Source of the DNA: JBFFXF01 sp041569895
GTDB lineage: Bacteria; Planctomycetota; UBA8108; JACQVS01
Direction: 5' to 3'
Length of the DNA stretch: 16,666 nt
Assembly (NCBI GenBank): GCA_041569895.1
Contig: JBFFXF010000161.1
Coordinates: 1 to 16,666 of the forward strand
Both the position numbers and the translations under genes were made by a program. This document shows, in pieces, positions 1 through 6,825 of this stretch. The notes under the pieces are model-generated. The model did no database searches and was not told the origin of the DNA. It saw only the letters and a program-made list of their open reading frames with translations. The first letter of the stretch is position 1; each line of letters opens with the position of its first letter.

Positions 1-100
1 CACCCCGATTCGGTTACGACGACGGGAACGCAGATTGCGCAGATTGAGCGTTCGCCCCGGCGGATCTCGTTCGGCCCTGGCCTCGGATCTCCGATCTCTG

Positions 101-210
101 TGTCGGTCCTCGGTCTCCGTCATCGGTTCTCCGTCATCGGTCATCGGTCTCGGACTCGGCCATTGGAATCGGAATCGGTCCTCGGTCTCGGTCCACCGGT
201 ACCGGACTCG
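101..210. repeat. Degenerate TCGGNN hexamer repeat
   Basis: The stretch is made of imperfect 6-7 base units of the form TCGGTC, TCGGTCA, TCGGAC, TCGGAA, with a 12-base direct repeat (TCCGTCATCGGT) at 116-127 and 130-141. It overlaps the last 20 or so codons of the methyltransferase gene, which ends at 141. The same unit type recurs at 13869-13946. The remaining bases 1-100 hold no gene I can support. The function is unknown; candidates are slipped-strand expansion or a dispersed genomic repeat family. Confidence 0.8.
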
Positions 211-962
211 CCGTCACGCGCACCCTCCGGAATCCGAAACGCCGCCTCCTTCCGGACGAACACCACGTCGACCTGGTAGAGGTGGCCGCTCTTCGGGTGA
301 TTGACGCCGGCGATGATGTCGAAGACACAAAACCCCTGGCTGCTCATGTCACCGATCAGATCGGCGAATTCGGGACCACCCCGGAATCTGGGCAGAACGG
401 AGGCTTCGAGGATGACCGCGTCGGCCTTCGAGAGGGTATCGAGGGCTCCCCGGAGGACGTCCCGTTCCGAGCCCTCCACGTCGACCTTGATGAGATAGCT
501 CGGGGGCAATCGATGCCTGGCCACGAGACCGTCGAGCGTCTCGACCGGAACCCTTATCCGAGCCGTGCGCTCGAGGTCGCGATGGACCTCGAAGGCCGAC
601 GACTTGAACGGATCGGTATACACGTTGAGCTCGGTCTCTCCCCTGGAACCGCCACAGAAGACTGTTTCGACCACCGCATCCAGTTCGGTTTCAAGCCTTT
701 CCAGATCCCCCCGGAAGCCCGGATTGGCCTCGACCAGCAGATATCGCTGGGCCGAGAAAACCGAGTAGAGCTCGGGAGTGCCTGTCGCGACGCCCACGTC
801 GATCACGGTCGCGGGCGAGACCACCTGTCCGAGGACCTCCATCCCTCTCCGAAAGACCCGTGTCGGGGCGTCGATGTTGCGGATCTCCTTTCCGAAGGCT
901 CCCAGGATGGATTTGATGAGGCGCTTCATCTTCGATTCGACTCCGGCCGAGCGCGGGACCAT
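141..962 (-). CDS. FkbM family SAM-dependent methyltransferase
   Basis: The 273-residue product looks like an FkbM-type O-methyltransferase, a family that methylates sugars or other small molecules, often in glycan or natural-product pathways. The SAM-binding start 'VIDVGVATG' lies at residues 53-61, the acidic 'VEANP' strand at 77-81, and the FkbM hallmark 'IKVDVEGSE' at 158-166, followed by 'VILEAS' near 183-188. I chose the ATG at 962 because GGGGAGAG lies 9-11 bases upstream; an in-frame ATG at 929 (product starting MKRLIKS) is the alternative and has a weaker site. The last 22 or so residues (rich in Gly, Arg, Ser, Asp) are encoded by the TCGG hexamer repeat and are probably not part of the fold. 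It is divergent from the PQQ-like gene with 55 bases between starts. The substrate is unknown. Confidence 0.88.
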   Translation of the reverse strand: MVPRSAGVESKMKRLIKSILGAFGKEIRNIDAPTRVFRRGMEVLGQVVSPATVIDVGVATGTPELYSVFSAQRYLLVEANPGFRGDLERLETELDAVVETVFCGGSRGETELNVYTDPFKSSAFEVHRDLERTARIRVPVETLDGLVARHRLPPSYLIKVDVEGSERDVLRGALDTLSKADAVILEASVLPRFRGGPEFADLIGDMSSQGFCVFDIIAGVNHPKSGHLYQVDVVFVRKEAAFRIPEGARDGESGTGGPRPRTDSDSNGRVRDR

Positions 963-999
963 TGTACGAAGCTCTCCCCGTTGGACACAGCCCCCATCA

Positions 1000-1017
1000 T
1001 CGGAGACAATTCTCCGA
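1000..1017 (+). promoter_or_regulatory. Hairpin enclosing the Shine-Dalgarno site of the PQQ-like gene
   Basis: TCGGAGA (1000-1006), loop CAAT, TCTCCGA (1011-1017) form a perfect 7-bp stem that ends directly at the ATG at 1018. The only convincing ribosome binding site, GGAGA at 1002-1006, is in the left arm, so the folded RNA would hide it. The inverted repeat could instead be a DNA operator between the two divergent genes. The structure is seen in the sequence; any function is inference. Confidence 0.5.
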
Positions 1018-2424
1018 ATGCACCGCCCCACCGCTCTCCTCCTCGTGCTGCTCATCGCGCCGTGCGGCGCCGGCAGCGCCGCGGATCCGGTGGTCGAGGA
1101 TCTCGGCACGCGTCGCGGCGGCAGCGACTGGCCGGTGTTTCTCGGTCCCCGCGGCGACAACAGCTCGCCCGAGACCGGGTTGCTCGATACCTGGCCGGAG
1201 TCCGGTCCGCCGGTGGTCTGGACGCGCGGGCTCGGCACGGGCTACGGCGGACCGTCGGTCAGCAAGGGCCGTCTCTTCCTGTTCGAGCGTCGCGGCGATC
1301 GCGCTCGACTGACGTGCCTGAGGAGCGAGACCGGCGACGAGCTCTGGCGCTACGAGTACCGGACGGATTACGAGGACTACTACGGGTACAACAACGGCCC
1401 GCGGACGACGCCCGTCGTCGACGGTGACCGCGTTTACATCTTCGGCGTCGAGGGCGAGCTCCACTGCGTGCGGTTCGGCGGCGAGGCCGTGTGGCGCGTC
1501 GACACCACGGCGAAGTACAACGTCGTCCAGAACTTCTTCGGCGTCGGCTCGACGCCGATCGTCGAGGGCGACCTGCTGATCGTGCTGGTCGGGGGCAGCC
1601 CGCCGGGAAGCCCGACCATCCACTCCGGCGCGGTGCGCGGCAACGGAACCGGAATCGTCGCGTTCGACAAGCGCTCCGGCAAGGTCGTCTACGAGATCAC
1701 CGACGAGCTCGCCAGCTACGCAAGCCCGATGGTGACGACCATCGGCGGCCGTCGATGGGGGTTCGTCTTCGCGCGCAGCGGCCTCGTCGGCTTCGAGCCC
1801 GCGAGCGGCAAGGTCGACTTCCACTTCCCGTGGCGCGCCAGGATCCTCGAGTCGGTCAACGCGTCGAACCCCGTGGTCGTCGACGACCTCGTGTTCATCT
1901 CGGAGTGCTACGGCCCCGGCAGCGCGCTCCTCCGCGTCGCGCCGGGGCGTCACGAGGTGGTCTGGAAGGACCCGCCGGGTCGCAGGAAGGCGATGCAGAC
2001 GCACTGGAACACGGCGATTCACATCGACGGCCACCTCTACGGCAGCAGCGGACGGAACCGCTCGGACGCCGAGCTCCGCTGCGTCGCGCTCCGCACCGGG
2101 AAGGTGCGCTGGTCGCGACCCGGCCTGACACGCTCGACCCTCCTCCACGCCGACGGCAAGCTGATCGTGCTGACCGAGGCCGGCGAGCTGCTGCTCGTGC
2201 GGCCGACGCCGGACGAGCTCGATCTGATCTCGAGGGTCGTTCCACGCGATCAGCGCGGCGTCCCGCTCCTGCGCTACCCGGCCTGGGCGCCGCCGGTGCT
2301 CTCGCACGGGCTGCTCTACGTGCGCGGCGACGACCGCCTGGTCTGCCTCGAGCTGCGTTCACCCGCGGCCGCAGAGCCGAAATCGCCCGCGACGCCGACG
2401 GACGGCGGGTCGACCGATAAATAG
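1018..2424 (+). CDS. Secreted PQQ-like beta-propeller repeat protein
   Basis: The 468-residue protein begins with a Sec signal peptide: a short basic start, the hydrophobic stretch LLLVLLIAP, and a likely cleavage near GSA-AD at about residue 21. The mature part opens with 'DWPVFLGPRGD' and 'SPETGLL' and then shows repeated PQQ-like blades of the type 'L.C...TGDELWRY' (98-112), 'TPVVDGDRVYIFG...L.C' (131-150), 'STPIVEGDLLIVL' (178-190), 'GIVAFDKRSGKVVYE' (212-226), 'LRCVALRTGKVRW' (353-365) and 'RLVCLELRS' at the end. This fits the BamB/PQQ-like eight-bladed propeller fold, which is common in planctomycete exported proteins. No quinone ligands or catalytic residues can be assigned, so a scaffold or carbohydrate-related role is as likely as a dehydrogenase. 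The ATG was chosen because the signal peptide starts there; upstream in-frame codons are shadow of the methyltransferase gene. The C-terminus is a Pro/Ser/Thr-rich tail. Its stop is 9 bases from the stop of the convergent nucleotidyltransferase gene. Confidence 0.92.
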   Translation: MHRPTALLLVLLIAPCGAGSAADPVVEDLGTRRGGSDWPVFLGPRGDNSSPETGLLDTWPESGPPVVWTRGLGTGYGGPSVSKGRLFLFERRGDRARLTCLRSETGDELWRYEYRTDYEDYYGYNNGPRTTPVVDGDRVYIFGVEGELHCVRFGGEAVWRVDTTAKYNVVQNFFGVGSTPIVEGDLLIVLVGGSPPGSPTIHSGAVRGNGTGIVAFDKRSGKVVYEITDELASYASPMVTTIGGRRWGFVFARSGLVGFEPASGKVDFHFPWRARILESVNASNPVVVDDLVFISECYGPGSALLRVAPGRHEVVWKDPPGRRKAMQTHWNTAIHIDGHLYGSSGRNRSDAELRCVALRTGKVRWSRPGLTRSTLLHADGKLIVLTEAGELLLVRPTPDELDLISRVVPRDQRGVPLLRYPAWAPPVLSHGLLYVRGDDRLVCLELRSPAAAEPKSPATPTDGGSTDK

Positions 2425-2433
2425 GTCGGGCGG

Positions 2434-3384
2434 TCACTCCGTGGCGGGGTTGCTCACCGTGCCGCCGATCTCCTCGAGCTCCTCGCGCGTGTCGACGTCC
2501 TTTGCGAACGCGAGCGCGTCGCTGACGACGAATCGCACGGCGCGCGGCCCGAGACGACGGAACACCGCTCGCCGTACGAGCAGCTTCGAGGCGTGGCGCG
2601 CCAGCGAGTCGAAATCGAGTTGCCCGCGCCGCCAGAGCCAGAAGATGCGCAGCCCGTGGCGCAGCACCGTCCACGTGAGCACCGGCGCCGCGAACCGCAT
2701 CAGGTTGGAGAGATCGCGCTTGATCAGCGTCCAGAGCACGAGCAAGACGATGACGCGCCGGCGCTCGTCGTAGTCCCGGTTGCGCTCGCGGTAGAAGAGG
2801 TCGAGCAGGCGATAGAGGACCCCCATCCGCAGTTGCGACGGGCGCGCGACGACGAGGTGGCCCGGCAGGAACGCCACCGGCTCGGCGTCCACCTCGGGGC
2901 GCACGCCGTACTGCGGCTTCCAGCTCGACGCGCCGAGGTCCTCCGCCGCCCGGATCAACGGGAAGCAGAACGCGGCGCCCTCGGCGAGCGGCGCGGCCAG
3001 CGCCGAGGCGAGGCTCGCGATCTCCTCCACCGACGGCAGGACGTCGCACGCCATGACGGCGACCGGCGAGTCGGCCCCGTGGCGCTCGAGGACGTCCCGG
3101 ATGCCGGCGCGGACGTTGATTCCGACGTGCCCGTCGGTATCGACGATCGGACAGTCGACGAGATCCCGGTAGACCGCGGTCGGCCCGACGATCGACACGT
3201 CCTCGAAGGCGCCGCTCTGCCGGCACCGCTCGACGAGAACGGCGGCGAGGCAGCGTCCCTCGACGAGGAACTCCGCGCCCTTGTACCCGGCGACGAAGTG
3301 GAACGAATCGGCGCCGGCGGGCACCGGGCCCGGGCGGCGATCGCTGCCGGCGAGAATCAGGAGCGGCACGCGGTGCGGTGCCAT
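2434..3384 (-). CDS. MobA-like NTP transferase family protein
   Basis: The 316-residue product resembles nucleotidyltransferases of the GT-A/MobA-like fold. Visible are the nucleotide-binding opening 'LLILAGSDRRPGP' (8-20), 'YKGAEFLVEGRCL' (34-46) in the place of the usual 'K.l..l.Gkpl' element, 'VMACDVLPS' (110-118) with Asp114 as the likely metal ligand, and a late 'DVDTREELEEI' (296-306), which matches the 'DIDTPEDL' ending of this fold. The middle (about 185-285) is a basic, helical insertion larger than in MobA (about 190-200 residues). The opening lacks the classic 'LAGG.S.RMG', so the nucleotide and substrate cannot be named; molybdenum-cofactor, sugar-phosphate and phospholipid-type transferases all remain possible. 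It starts 13 bases after the Rieske stop and is probably cotranscribed with it. Confidence 0.75.
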   Translation of the reverse strand: MAPHRVPLLILAGSDRRPGPVPAGADSFHFVAGYKGAEFLVEGRCLAAVLVERCRQSGAFEDVSIVGPTAVYRDLVDCPIVDTDGHVGINVRAGIRDVLERHGADSPVAVMACDVLPSVEEIASLASALAAPLAEGAAFCFPLIRAAEDLGASSWKPQYGVRPEVDAEPVAFLPGHLVVARPSQLRMGVLYRLLDLFYRERNRDYDERRRVIVLLVLWTLIKRDLSNLMRFAAPVLTWTVLRHGLRIFWLWRRGQLDFDSLARHASKLLVRRAVFRRLGPRAVRFVVSDALAFAKDVDTREELEEIGGTVSNPATE

Positions 3385-3397
3385 GGCGGCGCCTCGC

Positions 3398-3706
3398 TTA
3401 TCCGAGCCCGATCAACACGTCGTCGCCCTCGACCTTCACGGGGTAGACGGCGATGCGGCGCTTCTTGTCACCGCGCAGGCACGCGCCGGTGCGCAGGTCG
3501 AAACGCCAGCCGTGCGAGCGGCACACGGCGACTCCGTCCTCCGGCGGCGCGCGGTGGAGCGGGTCGCCCTCGTGCGGACAGATGTCCTTGACGGCGAAGA
3601 GCTCCTCGCCGATCCGGTAGACGGCGATGCGGCGCGGCCCCACGCGCACGGGAGTCCCCTTTCCCTCCGGGAAGTCGGTGAGCTTTCCGATGGGGACGAA
3701 GTTCAC
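3398..3706 (-). CDS. Small Rieske [2Fe-2S] protein
   Basis: The 102-residue protein is a stand-alone Rieske domain of the ferredoxin/NirD-like kind. The cluster ligands are visible as Cys43-Pro-His45 ('CPHEG') and Cys62-x2-His65 ('CRSHGW'), separated by 16 residues, followed by 'FDLRTGACLRG', the usual turn after the second ligand pair. There is no signal peptide or membrane anchor, so it should be cytoplasmic. The start is the GTG at 3706, which has AGGAG at a 7-base spacing; a longer open frame upstream translates the hexamer array into an Arg-Ala/Arg-Thr tail and is rejected. It lies between lutC and the nucleotidyltransferase on the same strand. A role as electron carrier to or from the lactate oxidation complex is inference; Rieske ferredoxins also feed ring-hydroxylating oxygenases, but none is seen here. 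Confidence 0.93.
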   Translation of the reverse strand: MNFVPIGKLTDFPEGKGTPVRVGPRRIAVYRIGEELFAVKDICPHEGDPLHRAPPEDGVAVCRSHGWRFDLRTGACLRGDKKRRIAVYPVKVEGDDVLIGLG

Positions 3707-3713
3707 CGGGATG

Positions 3714-3718
3714 CTCCT
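3714..3718 (-). promoter_or_regulatory. Ribosome binding site fixing the Rieske start
   Basis: On the minus strand AGGAG lies 7 bases before the GTG at 3706. It decides that start over upstream ATGs that would place the repeat array inside the protein. Confidence 0.8.
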
Positions 3719-3779
3719 GGCGGGCCCGACACGATTCTCGGAGGGCGCCTGGCGTGCGCTTCTCCGTCCGGGCCGCGTC

Positions 3780-3793
3780 GCCCGTGCACGGGC
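3780..3793. repeat. 14-bp palindrome at the head of the hexamer array
   Basis: GCCCGTGCACGGGC is a perfect self-complementary sequence formed where one inverted unit (CCCGTG) meets the first direct unit (CACGGG) of the array. Confidence 0.75.
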
Positions 3794-3846
3794 ACGGGCA
3801 CGGGAACGGGCACGGGGACGGGGACGGGAACGGGTACGGGTACGAG
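3787..3846 (+). repeat. NACGGG hexamer array, 10 units
   Basis: Ten uninterrupted 6-base units follow NACGGG, with the first base varying in the order C, C, C, A, C, G, G, A, T, T; the last unit ends GAG. All variation but one base falls on the same position. It fills much of the 178 bases between the lutC stop and the Rieske start. The same unit occurs as CCCGTN at 13705-13758 and again directly at 13971-14006. Confidence 0.9.
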
Positions 3847-3884
3847 ACAAACAGTGAGGGTCATGTCGACGTGTCCAGGATGCT

Positions 3885-4535
3885 TCAGGTTATGATAACG
3901 ACCCGGAGGCGCTTCGGCCCGTGGGCTCCGAGGACGAGGATCTTCTCGATGTCCGCCGTGCGCGACGGCCCCGTGATGACGCTCGCCGAGCTCCAGCGGC
4001 CGTTCTCGCGCAGCAGTCGCAGCGCGTCCTCGAGCGAGGCGACGAGCTGGCCGACCCGCGCGACGACGACGTGACAGGGCGGCAGCACGGAGAGCCGGCG
4101 CCCGCCGTCGCGCTCGCTGTTGACGACGACGCTTCCGGTCCTGGCGACGAGCGCCACGCACCCGGTGATCCCCACCCCGAAGCGCGCGAGCTCGACCGAG
4201 GACGCCCGCACGGCATGCGAGCTGTCGATGCGCGACGCGAGAACGGGGCGCGCCGTCACCAGCGCCTCGACGAGCGGGTCCTCGCAGGCCACCGCGGGCG
4301 CGCCGGCGTGCTCGTCGAGCAACTCCTCGAGGCGCGCTGCCGCCTCCTCCTCGCTCGCCGCGACGACGACCTCGCCGCGAAGCGCCGTCAGTCGTTCCGT
4401 GAACCGCTCGAGGAGCTCCTCCGGCGCCGGGTGATCGCTGAAGACCTCGCGGTCGGCGACCGGACGCGGCGGGACCTCGGCACGCGACGGCGACGCGATG
4501 CGCATTCGCGAGAGAATCTTATCTCGAGTGGTCAC
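3885..4535 (-). CDS. lutC: Lactate utilization protein LutC (LUD domain)
   Basis: The 216-residue protein matches LutC/YkgG, the LUD-domain subunit of the LutABC complex for L-lactate oxidation to pyruvate in the cytoplasm. The LUD core is clear: 'GVGITGCVALVARTGSVVV' (120-138), 'LPPCHVVVAR' (151-160), and the ending 'ITGPSRTADIEKILVLGAHGP' region (187-207), the family's strongest signature. Length is close to the usual 200-240 residues. The start is a GTG that lies inside lutB: the two frames overlap by 17 bases, which favours translational coupling. The N-terminal 'TRDKILSRMR' is typical of LutC ('R..iL.rIR'). I see no truncation. Confidence 0.94.
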   Translation of the reverse strand: MTTRDKILSRMRIASPSRAEVPPRPVADREVFSDHPAPEELLERFTERLTALRGEVVVAASEEEAAARLEELLDEHAGAPAVACEDPLVEALVTARPVLASRIDSSHAVRASSVELARFGVGITGCVALVARTGSVVVNSERDGGRRLSVLPPCHVVVARVGQLVASLEDALRLLRENGRWSSASVITGPSRTADIEKILVLGAHGPKRLRVVIIT

Positions 4536-5907
4536 CGTGGCTCTGTCTCCAGAGATCGGCGAAGGACCGCCTCGCGAGGCGCGGCATTCGCGTGCGCTTG
4601 CTTTTCGGGACCGCGAGCGGAAAGAGCCGCTCAGCGACGCGAACGAACCGTCGGACCCGATCGAGTCGCGTGCGGCTCGACATCGCCCTCGCCCAGAGCC
4701 GCATGGCGGTTCCCCACAGACGGCCGGCGCTCGATCCGCTCACCCATTCGCGGCGATTCGCGAGCAAGAGGTGGTGCAGATCGATGTTCACCGGACAGAC
4801 GTCGGCGCAGGCGCCGCAGAGGCTCGATGCGAACGACAGGTGACCCCACTGCGCGGTGCCGCGCAGGTGCGGCGTGATCACCGAGCCGATCGGTCCGGGA
4901 TAGGTGGTGTTGTACGCGTGACCGCCGACCGTGCGGTAGACGGGGCACGCGTTGAGGCACGCGCCGCAGCGGATGCAGCGCAGGCTGCGTCGGAAGACCT
5001 CGCTCGCCCAGATCTCGGACCGGCCGTTGTCGAGGAGGATAACGTGCATCTCGGCGGGACCGTCGGGCTCACCGGCGCGTCGCGGCCCGCGCACGATGGT
5101 GTTGTAGCAGGTGAGCTGCTGGCCGGTGCCGCTGGTCGCCAGAAGGGGAAGGAAGAGCGCCAGGTCCTCGAGACGGGGGATGACCTTCTCGATGCCGGCG
5201 ATCACCACGTGCACCGGCGGACAGGCCATCGTCAGGCGTCCGTTCCCCTCGTTCTCCGTCATCACGATGGCGCCCTCGTCGGCGATGAGGAAGTTGGCTC
5301 CGGTGACGCCGATGTCGGCCGTGATGTAGGCGTCGCGCAGGTGCTGACGCGCGACCATCGTGAGCTCCTCCGCCTCGGCATCGCGCCGGGCGCCGAGCTT
5401 CTCGTGGAAGAGCGCGGCGATCTCGTCCTTCGACTTGTGCATCGCCGGCGTGACGATGTGGTACGGCCTCTCGCCGGCGAGCTGGACGATGAGCTCGCCG
5501 AGGTCGCTCTCGCGCACGTCGACGCCTTCCGACTCGAGAAGCTCGTTGAGATCGATCTCCTCGGTGGTCATCGACTTCGTCTTGACGACGCGACGCGCCC
5601 GGTGGCGGCGGACGATGTCGAGCACGTGCCGGCGCGCCTCGGCGGTGTCCGCCGCCCAGAGCACCTTCGCGCCACGCGCGGAGATCCGCGACTCGAAGCG
5701 CTCCAGCAGATCGGGAAGGCGCGCGAGCGCATCGTCCTTGAGCCGCGCCGCGGCCTCGCGCGCCGACTCCCAGTCGGCAAACTGCCGCCGCTGCATGTCG
5801 CCCACGACGTGCGCGTGGGTCGACGTCGCCCGCAGGATCTTCAGGCGGTGCGTCTCGTCTTGCGCCTGGACACGGGAACGCGCCAGGAACGCTGCGTGCT
5901 CGGACAT
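4519..5907 (-). CDS. lutB: Iron-sulfur lactate oxidation protein LutB
   Basis: The 462-residue protein is LutB (YkgF-like). An N-terminal LUD domain (about 60-300) contains 'VVKTKSMTTEEI' (107-118), 'ITADIGVTGANFLIADEGAIV' core (195-215) and 'TMACPPVHVV'. The ferredoxin-like part follows: first 4Fe-4S ligands Cys311, Cys314, Cys317, Cys321 ('CIRCGACLNACP'), and a second set Cys364, Cys367, Cys371 ('CGACADVCP'). A basic C-terminal region of about 80 residues completes the usual length. It passes electrons from lactate through its clusters. The ATG at 5907 gives the canonical N-terminus; its ribosome binding site is weak. It sits 65 bases after lutA and overlaps lutC by 17 bases, giving the conserved A-B-C order. 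Confidence 0.96.
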   Translation of the reverse strand: MSEHAAFLARSRVQAQDETHRLKILRATSTHAHVVGDMQRRQFADWESAREAAARLKDDALARLPDLLERFESRISARGAKVLWAADTAEARRHVLDIVRRHRARRVVKTKSMTTEEIDLNELLESEGVDVRESDLGELIVQLAGERPYHIVTPAMHKSKDEIAALFHEKLGARRDAEAEELTMVARQHLRDAYITADIGVTGANFLIADEGAIVMTENEGNGRLTMACPPVHVVIAGIEKVIPRLEDLALFLPLLATSGTGQQLTCYNTIVRGPRRAGEPDGPAEMHVILLDNGRSEIWASEVFRRSLRCIRCGACLNACPVYRTVGGHAYNTTYPGPIGSVITPHLRGTAQWGHLSFASSLCGACADVCPVNIDLHHLLLANRREWVSGSSAGRLWGTAMRLWARAMSSRTRLDRVRRFVRVAERLFPLAVPKSKRTRMPRLARRSFADLWRQSHGDHSR

Positions 5908-5972
5908 ACGCTCGACTCGATCATCCGGTTGGTGTTCTCCGCGATAACGCGCGCCGCGCTTTTTGTTCCTCG

Positions 5973-6719
5973 CTACTCCGATGCGTCCCGGCCGGCGGTC
6001 GCCTCGTCGAGGAACTCCGCGACGTGCAGGACGCGCAGGTCGATCTCTCGCTCCGCGCACTCCTGCCTCATGTGCATGATGCAACCAGGGTCGTTCGAGA
6101 TCAACGCGTCCACGCCGAGTTCGCGGAAGACCTCGACGCGCGAGCGGGCCATCGCCGCCGCGATGGCCTCGAACTTCACCGAGAAGAGCCCGCCGAACCC
6201 GCAGCAAACGGGCTCCCCCTCCGGCAGGACGACCTCGCAGCCGGCGACTCGGGAGAGCAGCGCCAGCGGCTCGTCGTGGAGCCGGAGCTCTCGCGAAGCG
6301 TGGCACGAGTTGTGGAAGCCGAACCGGCCGTCGAGGCGCCCCTCGAGCCGGTCGGCGCCCCCTGCGGCGACCAGGAACTCGCACAGCTCCCGCACGCGCC
6401 CGCCGACCGCCACCGCCGCCCGGTGCTCCCCGAGCCCCTCGAAGAGCGACGGGAAGAAGTTCCGCACCATGGCGACGCACGATCCGGACGGACAGACGAT
6501 GGTCTCGCTGCCGCCGAAGACCTCGAGAAACACGCCGGCGACGGCTCGCGCCTCCTCGTGGTGGCCGGCGTTGAAGGCCGGCTGGCCGCAGCAGGTCTGC
6601 CTCGGGTCGTAGTCGACCTCGTGGCCGAGACGCTCGAGGAGGCGCACCGTCGCGAGCCCCATCTCGGGGTAGACCTGGTCCACGAGGCACGGGATGAAGA
6701 GCGAGACTCGCTGACCCAC
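5973..6719 (-). CDS. lutA: Lactate oxidation subunit LutA (CCG-domain iron-sulfur protein)
   Basis: The 248-residue protein is LutA (YkgE-like), related to the CCG-domain subunits of glycolate oxidase and heterodisulfide reductase. Two CCG modules are visible: Cys11 with 'QTCCGQPAFN' (41-50) and 'CPSGSC' (76-81); then 'HNSCH' (136-140), 'VCCGFGGLFS' (171-180) and 'DPGC' (210-213). Length fits the family (about 240). The start is the GTG at 6719, which places 'RVSLFIPCLVDQ' right at the N-terminus as in known LutA; GGAGG lies only 4 bases before it, a short spacing. An ATG at 6770 would add 17 residues and has no ribosome binding site. It is the first gene of the minus-strand lut run and is divergent from efpL. 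Confidence 0.95.
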   Translation of the reverse strand: MGQRVSLFIPCLVDQVYPEMGLATVRLLERLGHEVDYDPRQTCCGQPAFNAGHHEEARAVAGVFLEVFGGSETIVCPSGSCVAMVRNFFPSLFEGLGEHRAAVAVGGRVRELCEFLVAAGGADRLEGRLDGRFGFHNSCHASRELRLHDEPLALLSRVAGCEVVLPEGEPVCCGFGGLFSVKFEAIAAAMARSRVEVFRELGVDALISNDPGCIMHMRQECAEREIDLRVLHVAEFLDEATAGRDASE

Positions 6720-6746
6720 CTCGCCTCCGGGTTTTCGGTTTCCAGA

Positions 6747-6776
6747 TTGATTCCGCCCCGAGCCGATCATTACAGT
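6747..6776 (+). promoter_or_regulatory. Possible promoter for efpL
   Basis: TTGATT (6747-6752) and TACAGT (6771-6776) match sigma70-type boxes at four of six positions each, with an 18-base spacer, about 50 bases before the efpL ATG. On the opposite strand the same place reads TGTAAT, a -10-like box facing lutA but without a recognisable -35. Weak on sequence alone. Confidence 0.3.
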
Positions 6777-6825
6777 AGCACGATCGCGGGCGGGAGCGCG
6801 AGAGGGACCACGGAGCTGAGAGGCG

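Noticed and set aside
997..2307. 436-codon frame antisense to the PQQ-like gene
   Set aside because: Low-complexity Arg/Ala/Asp composition with no domain, fully covered by a gene with signal peptide and propeller repeats.
3787..3846. Hexamer array as a CRISPR or phage attachment site
   Set aside because: Units are 6 bases with no spacers, and there are no cas or integrase genes.
3707..3850. Arg-rich N-terminal tail on the Rieske protein
   Set aside because: It translates the hexamer array, and the GTG at 3706 has a perfect ribosome binding site.
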